Shown here: piece after piece, positions 19,704 through 28,133 of the stretch
Numbering within the stretch: the first letter of the stretch is position 1
How the letters are laid out: the number at the start of each line of letters is the position of its first letter
Assembly (NCBI RefSeq): GCF_001014975.1
Contig: NZ_BBXA01000033.1
Coordinates: forward strand, 186,001 to 250,000
Reading direction: 5' to 3'
Origin: Novosphingobium sp. MD-1
Lineage (GTDB): Bacteria > Pseudomonadota > Alphaproteobacteria > Sphingomonadales > Sphingomonadaceae
DNA length: 64,000 nt
Notes under the pieces: generated by a model
Databases searched by the model: none
Seen by the model: only the letters and a program-made list of their open reading frames with translations
What the model was told of the DNA's origin: nothing
Position numbers and translations under genes: made by a program

Positions 19704-20561
19704 GTGGTCAAAGCAATCGATATCGTCTGCAATCTTTTTACCCCGGTGGAGTTCGAAGAGGGCAGCCTGGGCTTCGACGAACGGTTCATGGAACAGATCA
19801 ACATGCCGGCAGACATGCGCGGCGGGGTCACCATCGAGCGCTATATCGAGAAGATGGATGCCGCGGGCGTAGAACGCTCGCTGCTGCTCGCCTGCCGCGC
19901 GGGCGATCCGCGCATGAAGTGGTCGGCGCACATCCCCTATGAACGCGTCGCGGAGATCTGCGCCAAGTATCCCGACCGTTTCTCGGGCGTTGCGGGCATC
20001 GAGCCGAACATGGGCATGCAGGGCGTGCGCGACCTGGAACATGCGGTCAAGGAGTATGGCTTCGTCGGCGCCCACTGGTACCCGCACTGGTCGCGCATCG
20101 CTCCCGACGCGGCACAGGTCTATCCCTATTACGCCAAATGCTGCGAGCTTGACGTGCCGGTGATGATGCAGGTCGGGCAGAACCTCGTCTACCAGTCCGA
20201 CATCCGCCTGCCGTCGGTCGCACGGCCGATCACGCTCGACCAGGTCGCCATCGACTTTCCGGAGCTGAAGCTGATCGGCATCCATATCGGCGTGCCGTGG
20301 ACCGGCGAGATGATCGCCATGGCGTGGAAGCACCCGAACATCTATATCGGCGTGGACGCCTATGCACCGAAGTACTGGCCGGAGGAACTCTGGCATTACC
20401 TCAATACTTACGGCAAGCATAAGGTCCTGTTCGGCACCGACTGGCCGGTTATCGATCCCGAACGCGGCATTCGCGAGATCAACGAGCATGGCGTCCGGCC
20501 CGAGGCCTATCCGCTACTGATGCGCGAAAACGCGCTGAAGCTGTTCAAGCTGCCGGGCTGA
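19704..20561 (+). CDS. Amidohydrolase-2-like protein lacking the HxH metal motif
   Basis: 285 residues, TIM-barrel of the amidohydrolase-2/ACMSD-decarboxylase group. Conserved parts are GFVGAHWYPHW, LIGIHIGVPW (barrel His) and VLFGTDWPVIDPE (Asp). The usual N-terminal D-x-H-x-H is replaced by D-I-V-C-N, so two metal ligands are missing. It starts at GTG 19704 after GAGGAAC. As last gene of the CoA-ligase operon it may act on the same substrate, possibly as hydrolase or decarboxylase; function is open. Confidence 0.82.
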   Translation: MVKAIDIVCNLFTPVEFEEGSLGFDERFMEQINMPADMRGGVTIERYIEKMDAAGVERSLLLACRAGDPRMKWSAHIPYERVAEICAKYPDRFSGVAGIEPNMGMQGVRDLEHAVKEYGFVGAHWYPHWSRIAPDAAQVYPYYAKCCELDVPVMMQVGQNLVYQSDIRLPSVARPITLDQVAIDFPELKLIGIHIGVPWTGEMIAMAWKHPNIYIGVDAYAPKYWPEELWHYLNTYGKHKVLFGTDWPVIDPERGIREINEHGVRPEAYPLLMRENALKLFKLPG

Positions 20562-20575
20562 CCGGAACCGGCGAC

Positions 20576-20599
20576 CTCCCCTTCCGAAAGGAAGGGGAG
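20576..20599 (+). terminator. Hairpin after the CoA-ligase operon
   Basis: A perfect 10-bp stem, CTCCCCTTCC / GGAAGGGGAG, with a GAAA tetraloop, starting 15 nt after the amidohydrolase stop. There is no long T-tract, so termination strength is uncertain. Confidence 0.6.
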
Positions 20600-20697
20600 A
20601 AAGCGGCCAACCGCGCCGCGAGATAGTCACGCACGAACTCGACACCGGCGGTCCGCTTCAAACGGACAGCTATGGCCCGGCACCTATCGCCCAAAAT

Positions 20698-20776
20698 CCC
20701 GTCATCCCGGCGCAGGCCGGGATCTCATGCCGGATTGCCTGAGGCCAGAGATGCCAGCCTACGCTGGCATGACGGG
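20698..20776. repeat. REP-like palindromic intergenic element
   Basis: Two inverted modules: GTCATCCCGGCGCAGGCCGGGATCTC (from 20701) and GAGATGCCAGCCTACGCTGGCATGAC (to about 20773). Each forms its own hairpin, and GTCAT / ATGAC pair across the element. The layout is that of dispersed repeats common in sphingomonads. The adjoining 20600-20697 holds only a short GTCCG/CGGAC hairpin (20651-20667) and no gene. Confidence 0.7.
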
Positions 20777-20849
20777 GGGAGAGGCTTGAAGATGTCTCGA
20801 CGGTTGTCGCCTAATAGCGGTCGACGTGCAAATCGTTTAGCATCGCAGG

Positions 20850-21272
20850 ATGCGCGCACCTGTCTGGCTCATTATCGCGGTCGCTGTCACGGGCTGTAAC
20901 GCAAGTCCTTACGCAACGGTCGCCGATGAAACGCTCCACGGGATTGCGAGGCAGCGGGCTCTGCCGGAGCGATACGCTCTTTATGTAGAGGTTCTGCATT
21001 CGCGGACACCGAGCCGACCTGTCCTTGCGGACGATGTCGCTGCTCTTGGTCCCTCGGCTTGGGCCTATGTCTACGACCAGGCAATGAACGGTGGCTCGAC
21101 AGAACTGTCTCAGGCTCTGCCAGTGCTCTTCGCGTTCGATCGCCGCTGTTCGCCCCAGGAGCGTACTCAATTACGCGCGCATGCGGATCGTGTCTCTCCC
21201 GCAGATTCAGCGCGTGCGTTCAAAAGCTACATCGATAACCTGTGCGGTGCGGGTCTGCCCGCGAGAGACTGA
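20850..21272 (+). CDS. Small putative lipoprotein, hypothetical
   Basis: 140 residues. A short N-terminal hydrophobic stretch ends in a lipobox-like VTGC (residues 13-16), so export and lipidation are likely. The rest is soluble and alpha-helical in appearance, with two Cys (FAFDRRCSPQE and YIDNLCG). I recognise no family. There is no strong ribosome site, and it stands alone between the CoA-ligase operon and the convergent MFS gene. Confidence 0.55.
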   Translation: MRAPVWLIIAVAVTGCNASPYATVADETLHGIARQRALPERYALYVEVLHSRTPSRPVLADDVAALGPSAWAYVYDQAMNGGSTELSQALPVLFAFDRRCSPQERTQLRAHADRVSPADSARAFKSYIDNLCGAGLPARD

Positions 21273-21319
21273 TGGCAGATACCCCCTGCCCTTTGCTCCC
21301 GCGGAATTTTTCCTAACCC

Positions 21320-22591
21320 CTAATAAGGTTCATGGGGATTCTCGGCATGAGCCGGTGCGCCGGCCTGGCGGCGTGGCGGCAGATCGAGCGCCCGCACTGC
21401 CAGCACGCAAAGCAGGATCAACACGGTCGAGATGCCGAACGGCACGCTGTAGGTGCCCGCGCTGTCGTAAAGCGCGCCGATCGCATAGGGGCCGGAAGCC
21501 GCCCCCACGGACTCGATAACGGCGATCGTCCCCATGATCCGACCGATCGCGGGACCGAGGAACAAGTTCGATGTCAGCAGCTGGATCAGCGAGTAATTGC
21601 CACCCCAGCCAAGCCCGAACAGCAGCGCGCCGATCCACATCCAGCCGGGCGTGGCCATGGTCAGACACGCGCAACCACACGCCATGATGACAAGACTGGT
21701 CACGTGGACAATCCGCGATCCGAACCGGTCGGCGAGAAAGCCCGCACCGATCTGAGAGGTCAGCGCGCTTATGAACAGCAGGAAGACCGCGCCGCTGGCC
21801 GCCGCCCCACCCAGTCGCAGGTCGCGCTCGACGAACAGGACCATGTTGGTGACGACGCCGAGCTGGACGCAAAAGCCGATCGCGGCGGTGATCGACAGCA
21901 GCCAGAAATTGCGATGGGTCAGCGCCGCCTTGTAGGTCACGCCGGGAACATTGGGATCGTCGCTTTCAAAGCTGGTGCTCCCCTTGAGACGCGGGAAGAT
22001 CAACAGAATGCCCGGGATGATGAGCAGCGGCGTGACCGCGTCCACCAACAGCGCGTGCCGCCAGCCCAGGTTCATGGCGAGGAGATCGTTGATGCGCGGC
22101 GCGATCGCCTGGCCGAAGCTGGACCCGGCTATGATGAAGCCGATCGACAGGCCACGGTGCCTGTTGGTCGAAGCCGCAACCAGAATGACGTTGGCGAAGA
22201 GCCCCGCCGTCACCAGACACAAGCCGAACAGGATGTGGATGGCGTAGAGCGCGTAAATGTCATCGGCGCGCGAATACATGGCCATGCCGATCGCCATCAG
22301 CAGCATCCCGATCACCATCAGCGGCTTGAGGCCGATCCGATCGAGCAGGTAGCCCGCCAGCGGTCCGGCGACTGCGACAGTGCCGAAGGTAAAGGTATCG
22401 CGGAGCTTGAGCGCGCCGACGCTCACGTGAAAGCGGGTCAGCAACTCGCTGTCGAAAGCGGTGATCCCGGTTACGATGAAGCCGTTGTTCACAAACAGGA
22501 CGGCCGCGCTCATCAGGACGATGAAGAGGGAGCGTCTGGTCGCTGGGTCCATGGCAGGCGACGTCGGGGAAGCGGTCTGCTGCTGGTACAT
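21320..22591 (-). CDS. MFS transporter
   Basis: 423 residues with about twelve transmembrane helices, major facilitator superfamily; the loop DRIGLKPLMVIG between helices 2 and 3 and DRFGSRIVHVTS in the second half are typical. It resembles monocarboxylate/oxalate-formate-type porters, and substrate is unknown. The ATG at 22591 is preferred over the GTG at 22597 because GGAG is 5 nt before it. It is divergent from the SDR gene at 22818, so it may import or export a compound of the same pathway. Confidence 0.88.
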   Translation of the reverse strand: MYQQQTASPTSPAMDPATRRSLFIVLMSAAVLFVNNGFIVTGITAFDSELLTRFHVSVGALKLRDTFTFGTVAVAGPLAGYLLDRIGLKPLMVIGMLLMAIGMAMYSRADDIYALYAIHILFGLCLVTAGLFANVILVAASTNRHRGLSIGFIIAGSSFGQAIAPRINDLLAMNLGWRHALLVDAVTPLLIIPGILLIFPRLKGSTSFESDDPNVPGVTYKAALTHRNFWLLSITAAIGFCVQLGVVTNMVLFVERDLRLGGAAASGAVFLLFISALTSQIGAGFLADRFGSRIVHVTSLVIMACGCACLTMATPGWMWIGALLFGLGWGGNYSLIQLLTSNLFLGPAIGRIMGTIAVIESVGAASGPYAIGALYDSAGTYSVPFGISTVLILLCVLAVRALDLPPRRQAGAPAHAENPHEPY

Positions 22592-22817
22592 TGTCACTCC
22601 GGGAGGGGGGCGGTCGCGATGGACTGTTCTGGCCGAAATACATGCTGCCTTGACGCGCCGCGCAAGCCCCTTGCCACCCGATTGGCCGTCGGCACGCGCC
22701 CAAACCCGTTTATGTGATTACAAAGTGACTCCCTCCCCCGGCGCATCCGGTATCAACCGGGTGATGCCGCCTTCCACGGAGGCGCACCTCCCTTTTTGTG
22801 GTTCGGAGAAACACCTC
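22592..22817. promoter_or_regulatory. Divergent promoter region, MFS transporter / SDR operon
   Basis: 226 bp. At 22711-22724 it contains TATGTG followed by TACAAA with two extra bases between them. These halves match the GntR-type site at 38910-38921, where they abut. This may be a degenerate or differently spaced operator, so it is weak evidence that this operon shares the regulator. Confidence 0.35.
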
Positions 22818-23630
22818 ATGTCCCTCGAAAACAAGGTCGCCATGGTGACCGGCGGCGGTTCCGGCATTGGCCGCGCATCGGCCATGACCATGGCCGCCAA
22901 GGGCGCCAAGCTGCTGGTCACCGACCTCAATCTGGAAAGCGCCGAAGCGGTCGCGGCCGAGATCGTCGCAGCCGGCGGGACCGCCGAAGCCGCAGTCTGC
23001 GACATTGGCGAGGAAGACAGCATCCGCGACGCGATAGAGACGGCGGAGCGCCGATTCGGCAAGCTGGACGTACTGCACAACAATGCCGCCATGCTCTCTG
23101 ACGAAGCGCTGATCGGGGACCAGGATATACTGACCGTACCCGTGCACGTATGGGACCGGATCATGGAGGTGACAGTGCGCGGCACGATGCTCGGGTGCCG
23201 CCATGCCGTGCTGGCGATGCGCCGCGCGGGCGGGGGCAGCATCATCAACACCTCCTCCATCAACGGCATCCGCGCCGCCAACCGGATGCCCGCCTACAGC
23301 GTATCGAAGTGCGCGGTGAACATGCTGACCGAAGTGGTGGCGTCGATGCACGGACGGGAAGGCATTCGCTGCAACGCCGTCGCCCCCTCGATGATGCGCA
23401 CGGCGACGCTGGAACGCCTCGTGCCCAAGGAGATCATCGACTACAACGCCGATGCGGCTCTGCTGGATCGGCTGGGCCAACCCGAAGATGTCGCCAAAGT
23501 CGTCGCCTTCCTCGCCTCGGACGATGCCGCCTACATCACCGGCCACGTCCTCCCTGTCGATGGCGGCACCATGGCGCACCTGCCAACCTATGATGCAGAA
23601 CGCCGCTACCTGCTCGCGAACGCGAGGTAA
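22818..23630 (+). CDS. SDR-family oxidoreductase
   Basis: 270 residues. NAD(P) motif TGGGSGIG near residue 11, acidic DL (NAD-preferring) after beta-2 in LLVTDLN, NNAA, catalytic Ser in IINTSSING, Tyr/Lys in YSVSKCAV, and YITGHVLPVDGG at the C-terminus. ATG 22818 follows GGAGAAACACCTC. It is the first gene of a plus-strand operon with an alpha/beta-hydrolase-fold protein (6-nt gap) and a cupin protein; the alcohol substrate is unknown. Confidence 0.92.
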   Translation: MSLENKVAMVTGGGSGIGRASAMTMAAKGAKLLVTDLNLESAEAVAAEIVAAGGTAEAAVCDIGEEDSIRDAIETAERRFGKLDVLHNNAAMLSDEALIGDQDILTVPVHVWDRIMEVTVRGTMLGCRHAVLAMRRAGGGSIINTSSINGIRAANRMPAYSVSKCAVNMLTEVVASMHGREGIRCNAVAPSMMRTATLERLVPKEIIDYNADAALLDRLGQPEDVAKVVAFLASDDAAYITGHVLPVDGGTMAHLPTYDAERRYLLANAR

Positions 23631-23636
23631 TACGCG

Positions 23637-24428
23637 ATGCAGTACCGCAAGGCCTATGCCGATACGCCCTCTGGCCAGATCCACTATGCGGAGGTCGCGG
23701 GATCGGGCGATCCGATCGTGTTCATCCACAAGACCGTCAGCACTTATCGCATGTGGCTGCCGGTAATGGAACGCATGGAACCGGGGCGGCGAATGATCGC
23801 GTTCGACATGCCCGGCTTCGGCGAGAGCTTCGATCCCTCCAGCCCGGTGCCGCTCGCCCAATATGGTGCCTGGCTGGCCGAGGCGATCGACGCCCTGGGC
23901 ATTGCGCGCTGCCATATCGTTGGCCACCACACCGGCGCGGGCGTCGCGCTGGCGCTGGCGACCGATCGTCCCGATCTCGCGCTCTCTCTGAGCATGATCG
24001 GCCCTCTCCCGCAGAATGCGGAAGAGAAAGCCGAGAGTGCGGCAAAATATGGTACGCCCTTCACGCCGGAAGACACCGGGCAATACCTGTTCGAAAACTG
24101 GAACTACGTTCGCACGGCGGGCGCGGCGGACATCGATCTCGCCAATCGCGAGATGAGCGCGATGCTGCGGTCCTGGCAGACACGGGCCTGGACCTATGAC
24201 GCGGTGTGGCAGTTCGACTTTGCCGAGCGCTATCAGGCCGTGCGGGCACCGCTTCTCATCTTCTGCTCGCCCGACGACTTCCTGTTCCCGCTGTTCGATC
24301 GCGCCAAGGCCATGCGCCCCGACGCGAAGGCGGTGTTGTTGTCGGGCGGGGAGAATTACCAGACCGACCGCGTCCCGGGCGAGATTGCCGCGGCGCTGTC
24401 GACCTTTCTGGGCACACGGGAACGGTAA
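23637..24428 (+). CDS. Alpha/beta-hydrolase-fold protein with GHHTG elbow (paralogue 1)
   Basis: 263 residues, alpha/beta-hydrolase fold. The nucleophile elbow reads VGHHTGAG (about 98-105), placing His where Ser, Asp or Cys normally stands. The oxyanion region reads FIHKTVSTYRMW. The acid turn SPDDFLFPLF is present, but the usual C-terminal GGH is replaced by GGENYQTD, so the canonical triad is absent. It is clearly related to the proteins at 25507-26310 and 32590-33384. Function is unknown; C-C lyase, decarboxylase or non-classical hydrolase are possible. Confidence 0.85.
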   Translation: MQYRKAYADTPSGQIHYAEVAGSGDPIVFIHKTVSTYRMWLPVMERMEPGRRMIAFDMPGFGESFDPSSPVPLAQYGAWLAEAIDALGIARCHIVGHHTGAGVALALATDRPDLALSLSMIGPLPQNAEEKAESAAKYGTPFTPEDTGQYLFENWNYVRTAGAADIDLANREMSAMLRSWQTRAWTYDAVWQFDFAERYQAVRAPLLIFCSPDDFLFPLFDRAKAMRPDAKAVLLSGGENYQTDRVPGEIAAALSTFLGTRER

Positions 24429-24449
24429 CGCATATTGAGGAGAATGAGC

Positions 24450-25463
24450 GTGAGGAGCGTCAGCCGTGCCGATCCGGGCTTCTACAATTTCCTCGCACTC
24501 GGTCGCAATGCGCTGGATGCACCCGATTTCCTCGGCGGGCTCTGCGGGGCGCTCATGAGCGCCGATCCGCGATCCGGATCGCAGACCTTCTGCATCGAGC
24601 TGTTTCCCGGCTGGAGGAGCCGCACCGACGGCAAGCTCGCCTCGCTCGAACTGTTCGTGCTGCGCGGCGACCTCAGCTTCAACGGGCAGGTGATCGGGGC
24701 GTCGGCCTATGTCCATGTCGCGCAAGGTTGCGGCGGCGGCGAGTTCAGCACCACAGGCGGTGCGCTCGTGCTTGCCTTCTGGAACCCCGACATGCCCTGC
24801 TTCCCCTACCCCTACACGCGCAACCGGGTTATCGAGCCCTGGCGCGAGCAGTGGATCAACAGCGTGCCGGGCAGCCACGGCGTGATGCACAAGTCGCTCC
24901 GCCAGCCCGACTCCGTCCCCCACCCAACCGACGAAGGCTTTGACGGCGGGCCGGGCGGCTATCTGCGCTTTCAATATATCGAACCCAACACAATCGCGCC
25001 CAAGGAGCATGTCCATCATGAATGCTTCGAGGAAATCATCCTGCTGCAGGGCGATTGCTTCTTGGTGAACGAAGGGCAGATGGGCATCGGCAGCGTGGTG
25101 AACCATCCGCAGGAATGGTATCATGCGCCGTTCATATCGCGCACCGGCGCGCTCCTCCTCGTCCATACCGACGCGCCGATGGGGTATCCGTGGCCGCCGC
25201 GTGACTATCCGGGCGTCGATGCCCTCGCCCGCGCCTATTTCGAAGGCGCCGAGTGGGACAAGCCGACCGCCCATATCCCCTGGGACCAGCATCCCGTCGC
25301 CAAGTTGCAGGATGCCTCCCCCGACTATCATGAATGGCGCAAAAGCGGCGATTCCGCGCTGTGGGGCGATGCCGACCCGGGCGATCGTGTGCCATTCATG
25401 CCCGCAGGGCGCGGCACGGTGTCGAAGTTCCGATCCAGCTGGAAGCGCTGCTGCGACGAGTGA
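24450..25463 (+). CDS. Bicupin-like protein of unknown function
   Basis: About 337 residues. Two cupin-like halves can be seen: FPGWRSRTDGKLASLELFVLRG (first half, about 50-75) and PKEHVHHECFEEIILLQGDCFLVNEGQM (second half, about 190-215). The second half holds possible metal ligands (HVHHECFEE) and WYHAPF. ChrR/DUF4437-like cupins look similar. It could be a metal-dependent dioxygenase or isomerase. The start is uncertain: TTG 24435, ATG 24444 or GTG 24450; I choose GTG because GAGGAG is 8 nt before it. Third gene of the SDR operon. Confidence 0.75.
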   Translation: MRSVSRADPGFYNFLALGRNALDAPDFLGGLCGALMSADPRSGSQTFCIELFPGWRSRTDGKLASLELFVLRGDLSFNGQVIGASAYVHVAQGCGGGEFSTTGGALVLAFWNPDMPCFPYPYTRNRVIEPWREQWINSVPGSHGVMHKSLRQPDSVPHPTDEGFDGGPGGYLRFQYIEPNTIAPKEHVHHECFEEIILLQGDCFLVNEGQMGIGSVVNHPQEWYHAPFISRTGALLLVHTDAPMGYPWPPRDYPGVDALARAYFEGAEWDKPTAHIPWDQHPVAKLQDASPDYHEWRKSGDSALWGDADPGDRVPFMPAGRGTVSKFRSSWKRCCDE

Positions 25464-25506
25464 CGGCAAGCGCGGGATAACCGCAAGGCGGCACCGAAGG
25501 GCGCCC

Positions 25507-26310
25507 TCAAACGGCCAAGCCGCGCTTCAGGAAATCGCGCACGCCCGCCGCCACGCCGTCGGGATCATTGTCCGGCTGGAAGTCGAAGCCCTTGACGATC
25601 GATACCAAGGCATCCGGGCGGGCGCGGGTTGCGTTGTGGAAGATCCGGTAGAGCACGTCATCCTCGGAGATCATCAACAGGATCGGCACCTTGATCCCGG
25701 CCAGCAGCTTTTCGCTATCCTGGTCCCAGACAGCGCTGAATGCCTTGGGAATCGAATCCCAGGCCAGCAGGTGGTCCAGAACCTCACGATGATGCAGGTC
25801 GGTCCGGGTGTGCGCGCCAATGATCTTGAGGTATTCCCAAGCCTGGCCGAGATGGCTGCCATCGGCCTCCATCCTGAACGGTGTGGTGAACGTGGAGCGA
25901 AAGCTGTCCCGCTCGGCCGCGGTCGCGATCACCGGCCCCATCAAGCCGAAGCTGGTGATCCGATCCGGAACCTGCGCGGTCATTTCGAGCGCGATGCAGC
26001 CACCGGTATGATGACCGATCAGATCGAACTCGCCGACGCCCATGTCATCGAGCGCCTCGACCAGACGTGCGGCGAGATAGGGCAATGTAAACTCGCCCTC
26101 AGGCCGGAAGCTGTTGCCGAAGCCCGGTGTATCGAAGGCGATGCTCGGGTGGTCATCGCCCAGGCGCTGCATCACCATTTCGAACATCGCGCCCGAACTG
26201 GCAGTCTGGTGCAGGAATACGACGGGCCGGCCCACACCTTCCACGCGACGATAATGGACCTGTCCGTCGCGGCTATCCGCATAGCCGCGACGAATGGCGA
26301 TGTTGGTCAT
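25507..26310 (-). CDS. Alpha/beta-hydrolase-fold protein with GHHTG elbow (paralogue 2)
   Basis: 267 residues. Same plan as paralogues 1 and 3: RRGYADSRDGQVHY at the N-terminus, FLHQTASSGAMF at the oxyanion region, elbow LIGHHTGGC, acid turn SEDDVLYRIF and a C-terminal KGFDFQPDNDP where the catalytic His is usually found. The Ser-His-Asp triad is therefore missing. ATG 26310 follows GGGAAGCATGAT. It is the last gene of the minus-strand methyltransferase operon and converges on the cupin gene with a 43-nt gap. Confidence 0.85.
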   Translation of the reverse strand: MTNIAIRRGYADSRDGQVHYRRVEGVGRPVVFLHQTASSGAMFEMVMQRLGDDHPSIAFDTPGFGNSFRPEGEFTLPYLAARLVEALDDMGVGEFDLIGHHTGGCIALEMTAQVPDRITSFGLMGPVIATAAERDSFRSTFTTPFRMEADGSHLGQAWEYLKIIGAHTRTDLHHREVLDHLLAWDSIPKAFSAVWDQDSEKLLAGIKVPILLMISEDDVLYRIFHNATRARPDALVSIVKGFDFQPDNDPDGVAAGVRDFLKRGLAV

Positions 26311-26343
26311 ATCATGCTTCCCAAGGGTAAAGGCGCCGTGCCC

Positions 26344-26688
26344 TCACCCCGAGATGCACAGGTCGATCGCCTTGTGGTAGCTTTCCTGCCGCGCGGCCTT
26401 TTCCTGCAGGTTCTCGTATTCCTGCTGGACCGGCCGCATCACCAGATCGATGAACTGGGCGCGCAACGCTTCACGCTTTGCCGCCACTTCGGGTGACGGG
26501 CGGTAAGCATCGATCCGGTCGGTCAGGAGACCACTCCCGTCGATGATGCGCTCGGCGCTGTCCAGCCGCTCGCGCAGCACGACCACCTCGCCCGCCAGCG
26601 CGAGCAGCATGGAGAGCATGCTGTCGAGCGTGCCGTCCTCGAAATAGCTGGGGCGTTCGCCCTTGGCCTTGCGGGGAAGTTCGATCAT
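26344..26688 (-). CDS. Small protein co-translated with the methyltransferase
   Basis: 114 residues, unknown family. The N-terminus MIELPRKAKGERPSYFEDGTLDSM is polar. A helical region follows with heptad-like Leu/Val spacing (MLLALAGEVVVLRERLDSAERI), then a second charged helix (EALRAQFIDLVMRPVQQEYENLQEKAARQ). ATG 26688 overlaps the methyltransferase stop (ATGA). It could be a small subunit or helical partner of that enzyme; this is inferred only from coupling. Confidence 0.7.
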   Translation of the reverse strand: MIELPRKAKGERPSYFEDGTLDSMLSMLLALAGEVVVLRERLDSAERIIDGSGLLTDRIDAYRPSPEVAAKREALRAQFIDLVMRPVQQEYENLQEKAARQESYHKAIDLCISG

Positions 26689-27869
26689 GCCTTTTCCTTC
26701 TCCGCACCCCAGATGTACCAGGATCCGCCGCCGCCGAAATCGCCAGCCTGAAAGATTTTCGTCCGCTGCTTTTCCGCCTGATCGAAGGCAGAAGGGATCG
26801 TCCGTTCGAAACCCTGTTCGGCGCCGAAGCCCGCGAGCTCGGCCATCTCCTCCGGCTGTATAAGGTGGCTGCCGCCCCAGAACGGCTCGTTGTTGTTGCG
26901 CGTATCCCAGTCGAGCATGCACGCCTCGAAATCGGTCATCGCCCGGTAGGGCGGCGTTTCGAGATGGAGGACCACACCGCCCGGCGCGAGCAGCCGATAG
27001 GCCTCCTTCATGATATTGCGGATGGCCTTGTTCGACGTTTCATGCACCAGGATATGGCTCACGATCAGATCGAAATGGCCATCGGGGAAGTTCGTCTTCT
27101 CCGCGTTCTGCTGACTGTAGTGGACCTTCTTGCCCATCGCCTCGGCGCGGGCATGGGCGTAACGGATCATCGGCGCGCCGAGATCGACGCCGTAGATCTC
27201 CGCTTCGGGGAAGGCATCGACATAGGGAAGCGTCGAATGGCCGACGCCGCAGCCCATGTCGAGGACGCGTTTGGGCTTCAGGCCCGGATAGTGCGCCTTG
27301 ATATGGTCGCTCATCGAACGCCCCATGTCGTCGTTGAGAGGGCCCATGCGTCCCATGGCATAGAACCAGACCGCGCGGTCATAGACCGCGCCATTGGACA
27401 GGTCATCCTCCCGGAATTCGCCGTGATAGTTGCCCGGCATGCAGTGGATATCGACCGCCGAGATATAGCCGGGGATCGGCATGTCGGGATCGAGCGTGAC
27501 ACTGCCGAGCGGCGCGGTGTTCCCCTTCGCCTTTGCCTGCAATTCGTCGATCTGGCGTTCCACCGAGACCTGAACAGAGCGCCACATCATCTCCTGGCTG
27601 GAGCGCTGCATCGCACCCCAAAGGCGATAATAGCCATCGTCCGCCATCAGCGCACGAACATCGTGATAACTGCCGGGCGCCCTGCCCGCCTTCTCCGCCT
27701 CCGGCAGAACGCGCGCTTCGTACGCAAGCTTGTTGCCGGGTGCGACACGGGTTGCGAGGTGATATTTCAGCGACTTGACGAACATCTGGCGGCTTTCCTC
27801 CTCGGAGGTCGGCGTTGCCAGCGCGTCATGTTCAAACTGCCGGTTGGGATCGAGAGTCGCGGTATTCAT
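26685..27869 (-). CDS. SAM-dependent methyltransferase (class I)
   Basis: 394 residues. A long N-terminal helical region of about 190 residues precedes the Rossmann methyltransferase domain: VLDMGCGVGHSTLPY (motif I, about 205), AEIYGVDLGAPMI (motif II), FDLIVSHILVHE (motif IV) and LLAPGGVVLHLETP. The N-terminal extension is unusual and may bind the substrate. It heads an operon with the 114-residue protein and alpha/beta-hydrolase paralogue 2, preceded by a GntR-type site at 27940-27951. Confidence 0.88.
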   Translation of the reverse strand: MNTATLDPNRQFEHDALATPTSEEESRQMFVKSLKYHLATRVAPGNKLAYEARVLPEAEKAGRAPGSYHDVRALMADDGYYRLWGAMQRSSQEMMWRSVQVSVERQIDELQAKAKGNTAPLGSVTLDPDMPIPGYISAVDIHCMPGNYHGEFREDDLSNGAVYDRAVWFYAMGRMGPLNDDMGRSMSDHIKAHYPGLKPKRVLDMGCGVGHSTLPYVDAFPEAEIYGVDLGAPMIRYAHARAEAMGKKVHYSQQNAEKTNFPDGHFDLIVSHILVHETSNKAIRNIMKEAYRLLAPGGVVLHLETPPYRAMTDFEACMLDWDTRNNNEPFWGGSHLIQPEEMAELAGFGAEQGFERTIPSAFDQAEKQRTKIFQAGDFGGGGSWYIWGAEKEKA

Positions 27870-27939
27870 CGAACCTGCCTTTCGGTGGGAGTTTCATGTT
27901 AACCGCGCCGAATCAGGCGCTACGCGTCAGTGGGTGAAA

Positions 27940-27951
27940 TTTGTATTCATT
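27940..27951 (-). promoter_or_regulatory. Candidate GntR-type operator before the methyltransferase operon
   Basis: On the minus strand this reads AATGAATACAAA, 71 bp before the ATG at 27869. Its 16-bp surroundings match those of the TonB-receptor site (31545-31556) at 15 of 16 positions. A second, weaker candidate, TATGTATACTTT, lies at 28071-28082. The interval 27870-28133 is AT-rich and holds no gene. Confidence 0.55.
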
Positions 27952-28133
27952 TGCATCCACTTGCAATCGCTAATCTCTTGGAATTTTCCTCACGAAATGT
28001 CGGAAAACAGGGAAATATGCAGCCACATCATTCAAGATAAGGCGGAGCATTCATTTTGCCGCCACCCATAAAAGTATACATAAATATGTACGGAACGTAT
28101 TGCCCGGACGACTCCCCGAATATCGTTCGGCCT

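Noticed and set aside
22711..22724. GntR-like half-sites TATGTG and TACAAA with two extra bases between
   Set aside because: Spacing differs from all other sites, so it was not counted in the regulon; kept only as a weak note.
22710..25469. 919-codon open frame on the minus strand
   Set aside because: It is antisense to the SDR, hydrolase-like and cupin genes, has no family motif and is a high-GC codon-bias shadow.
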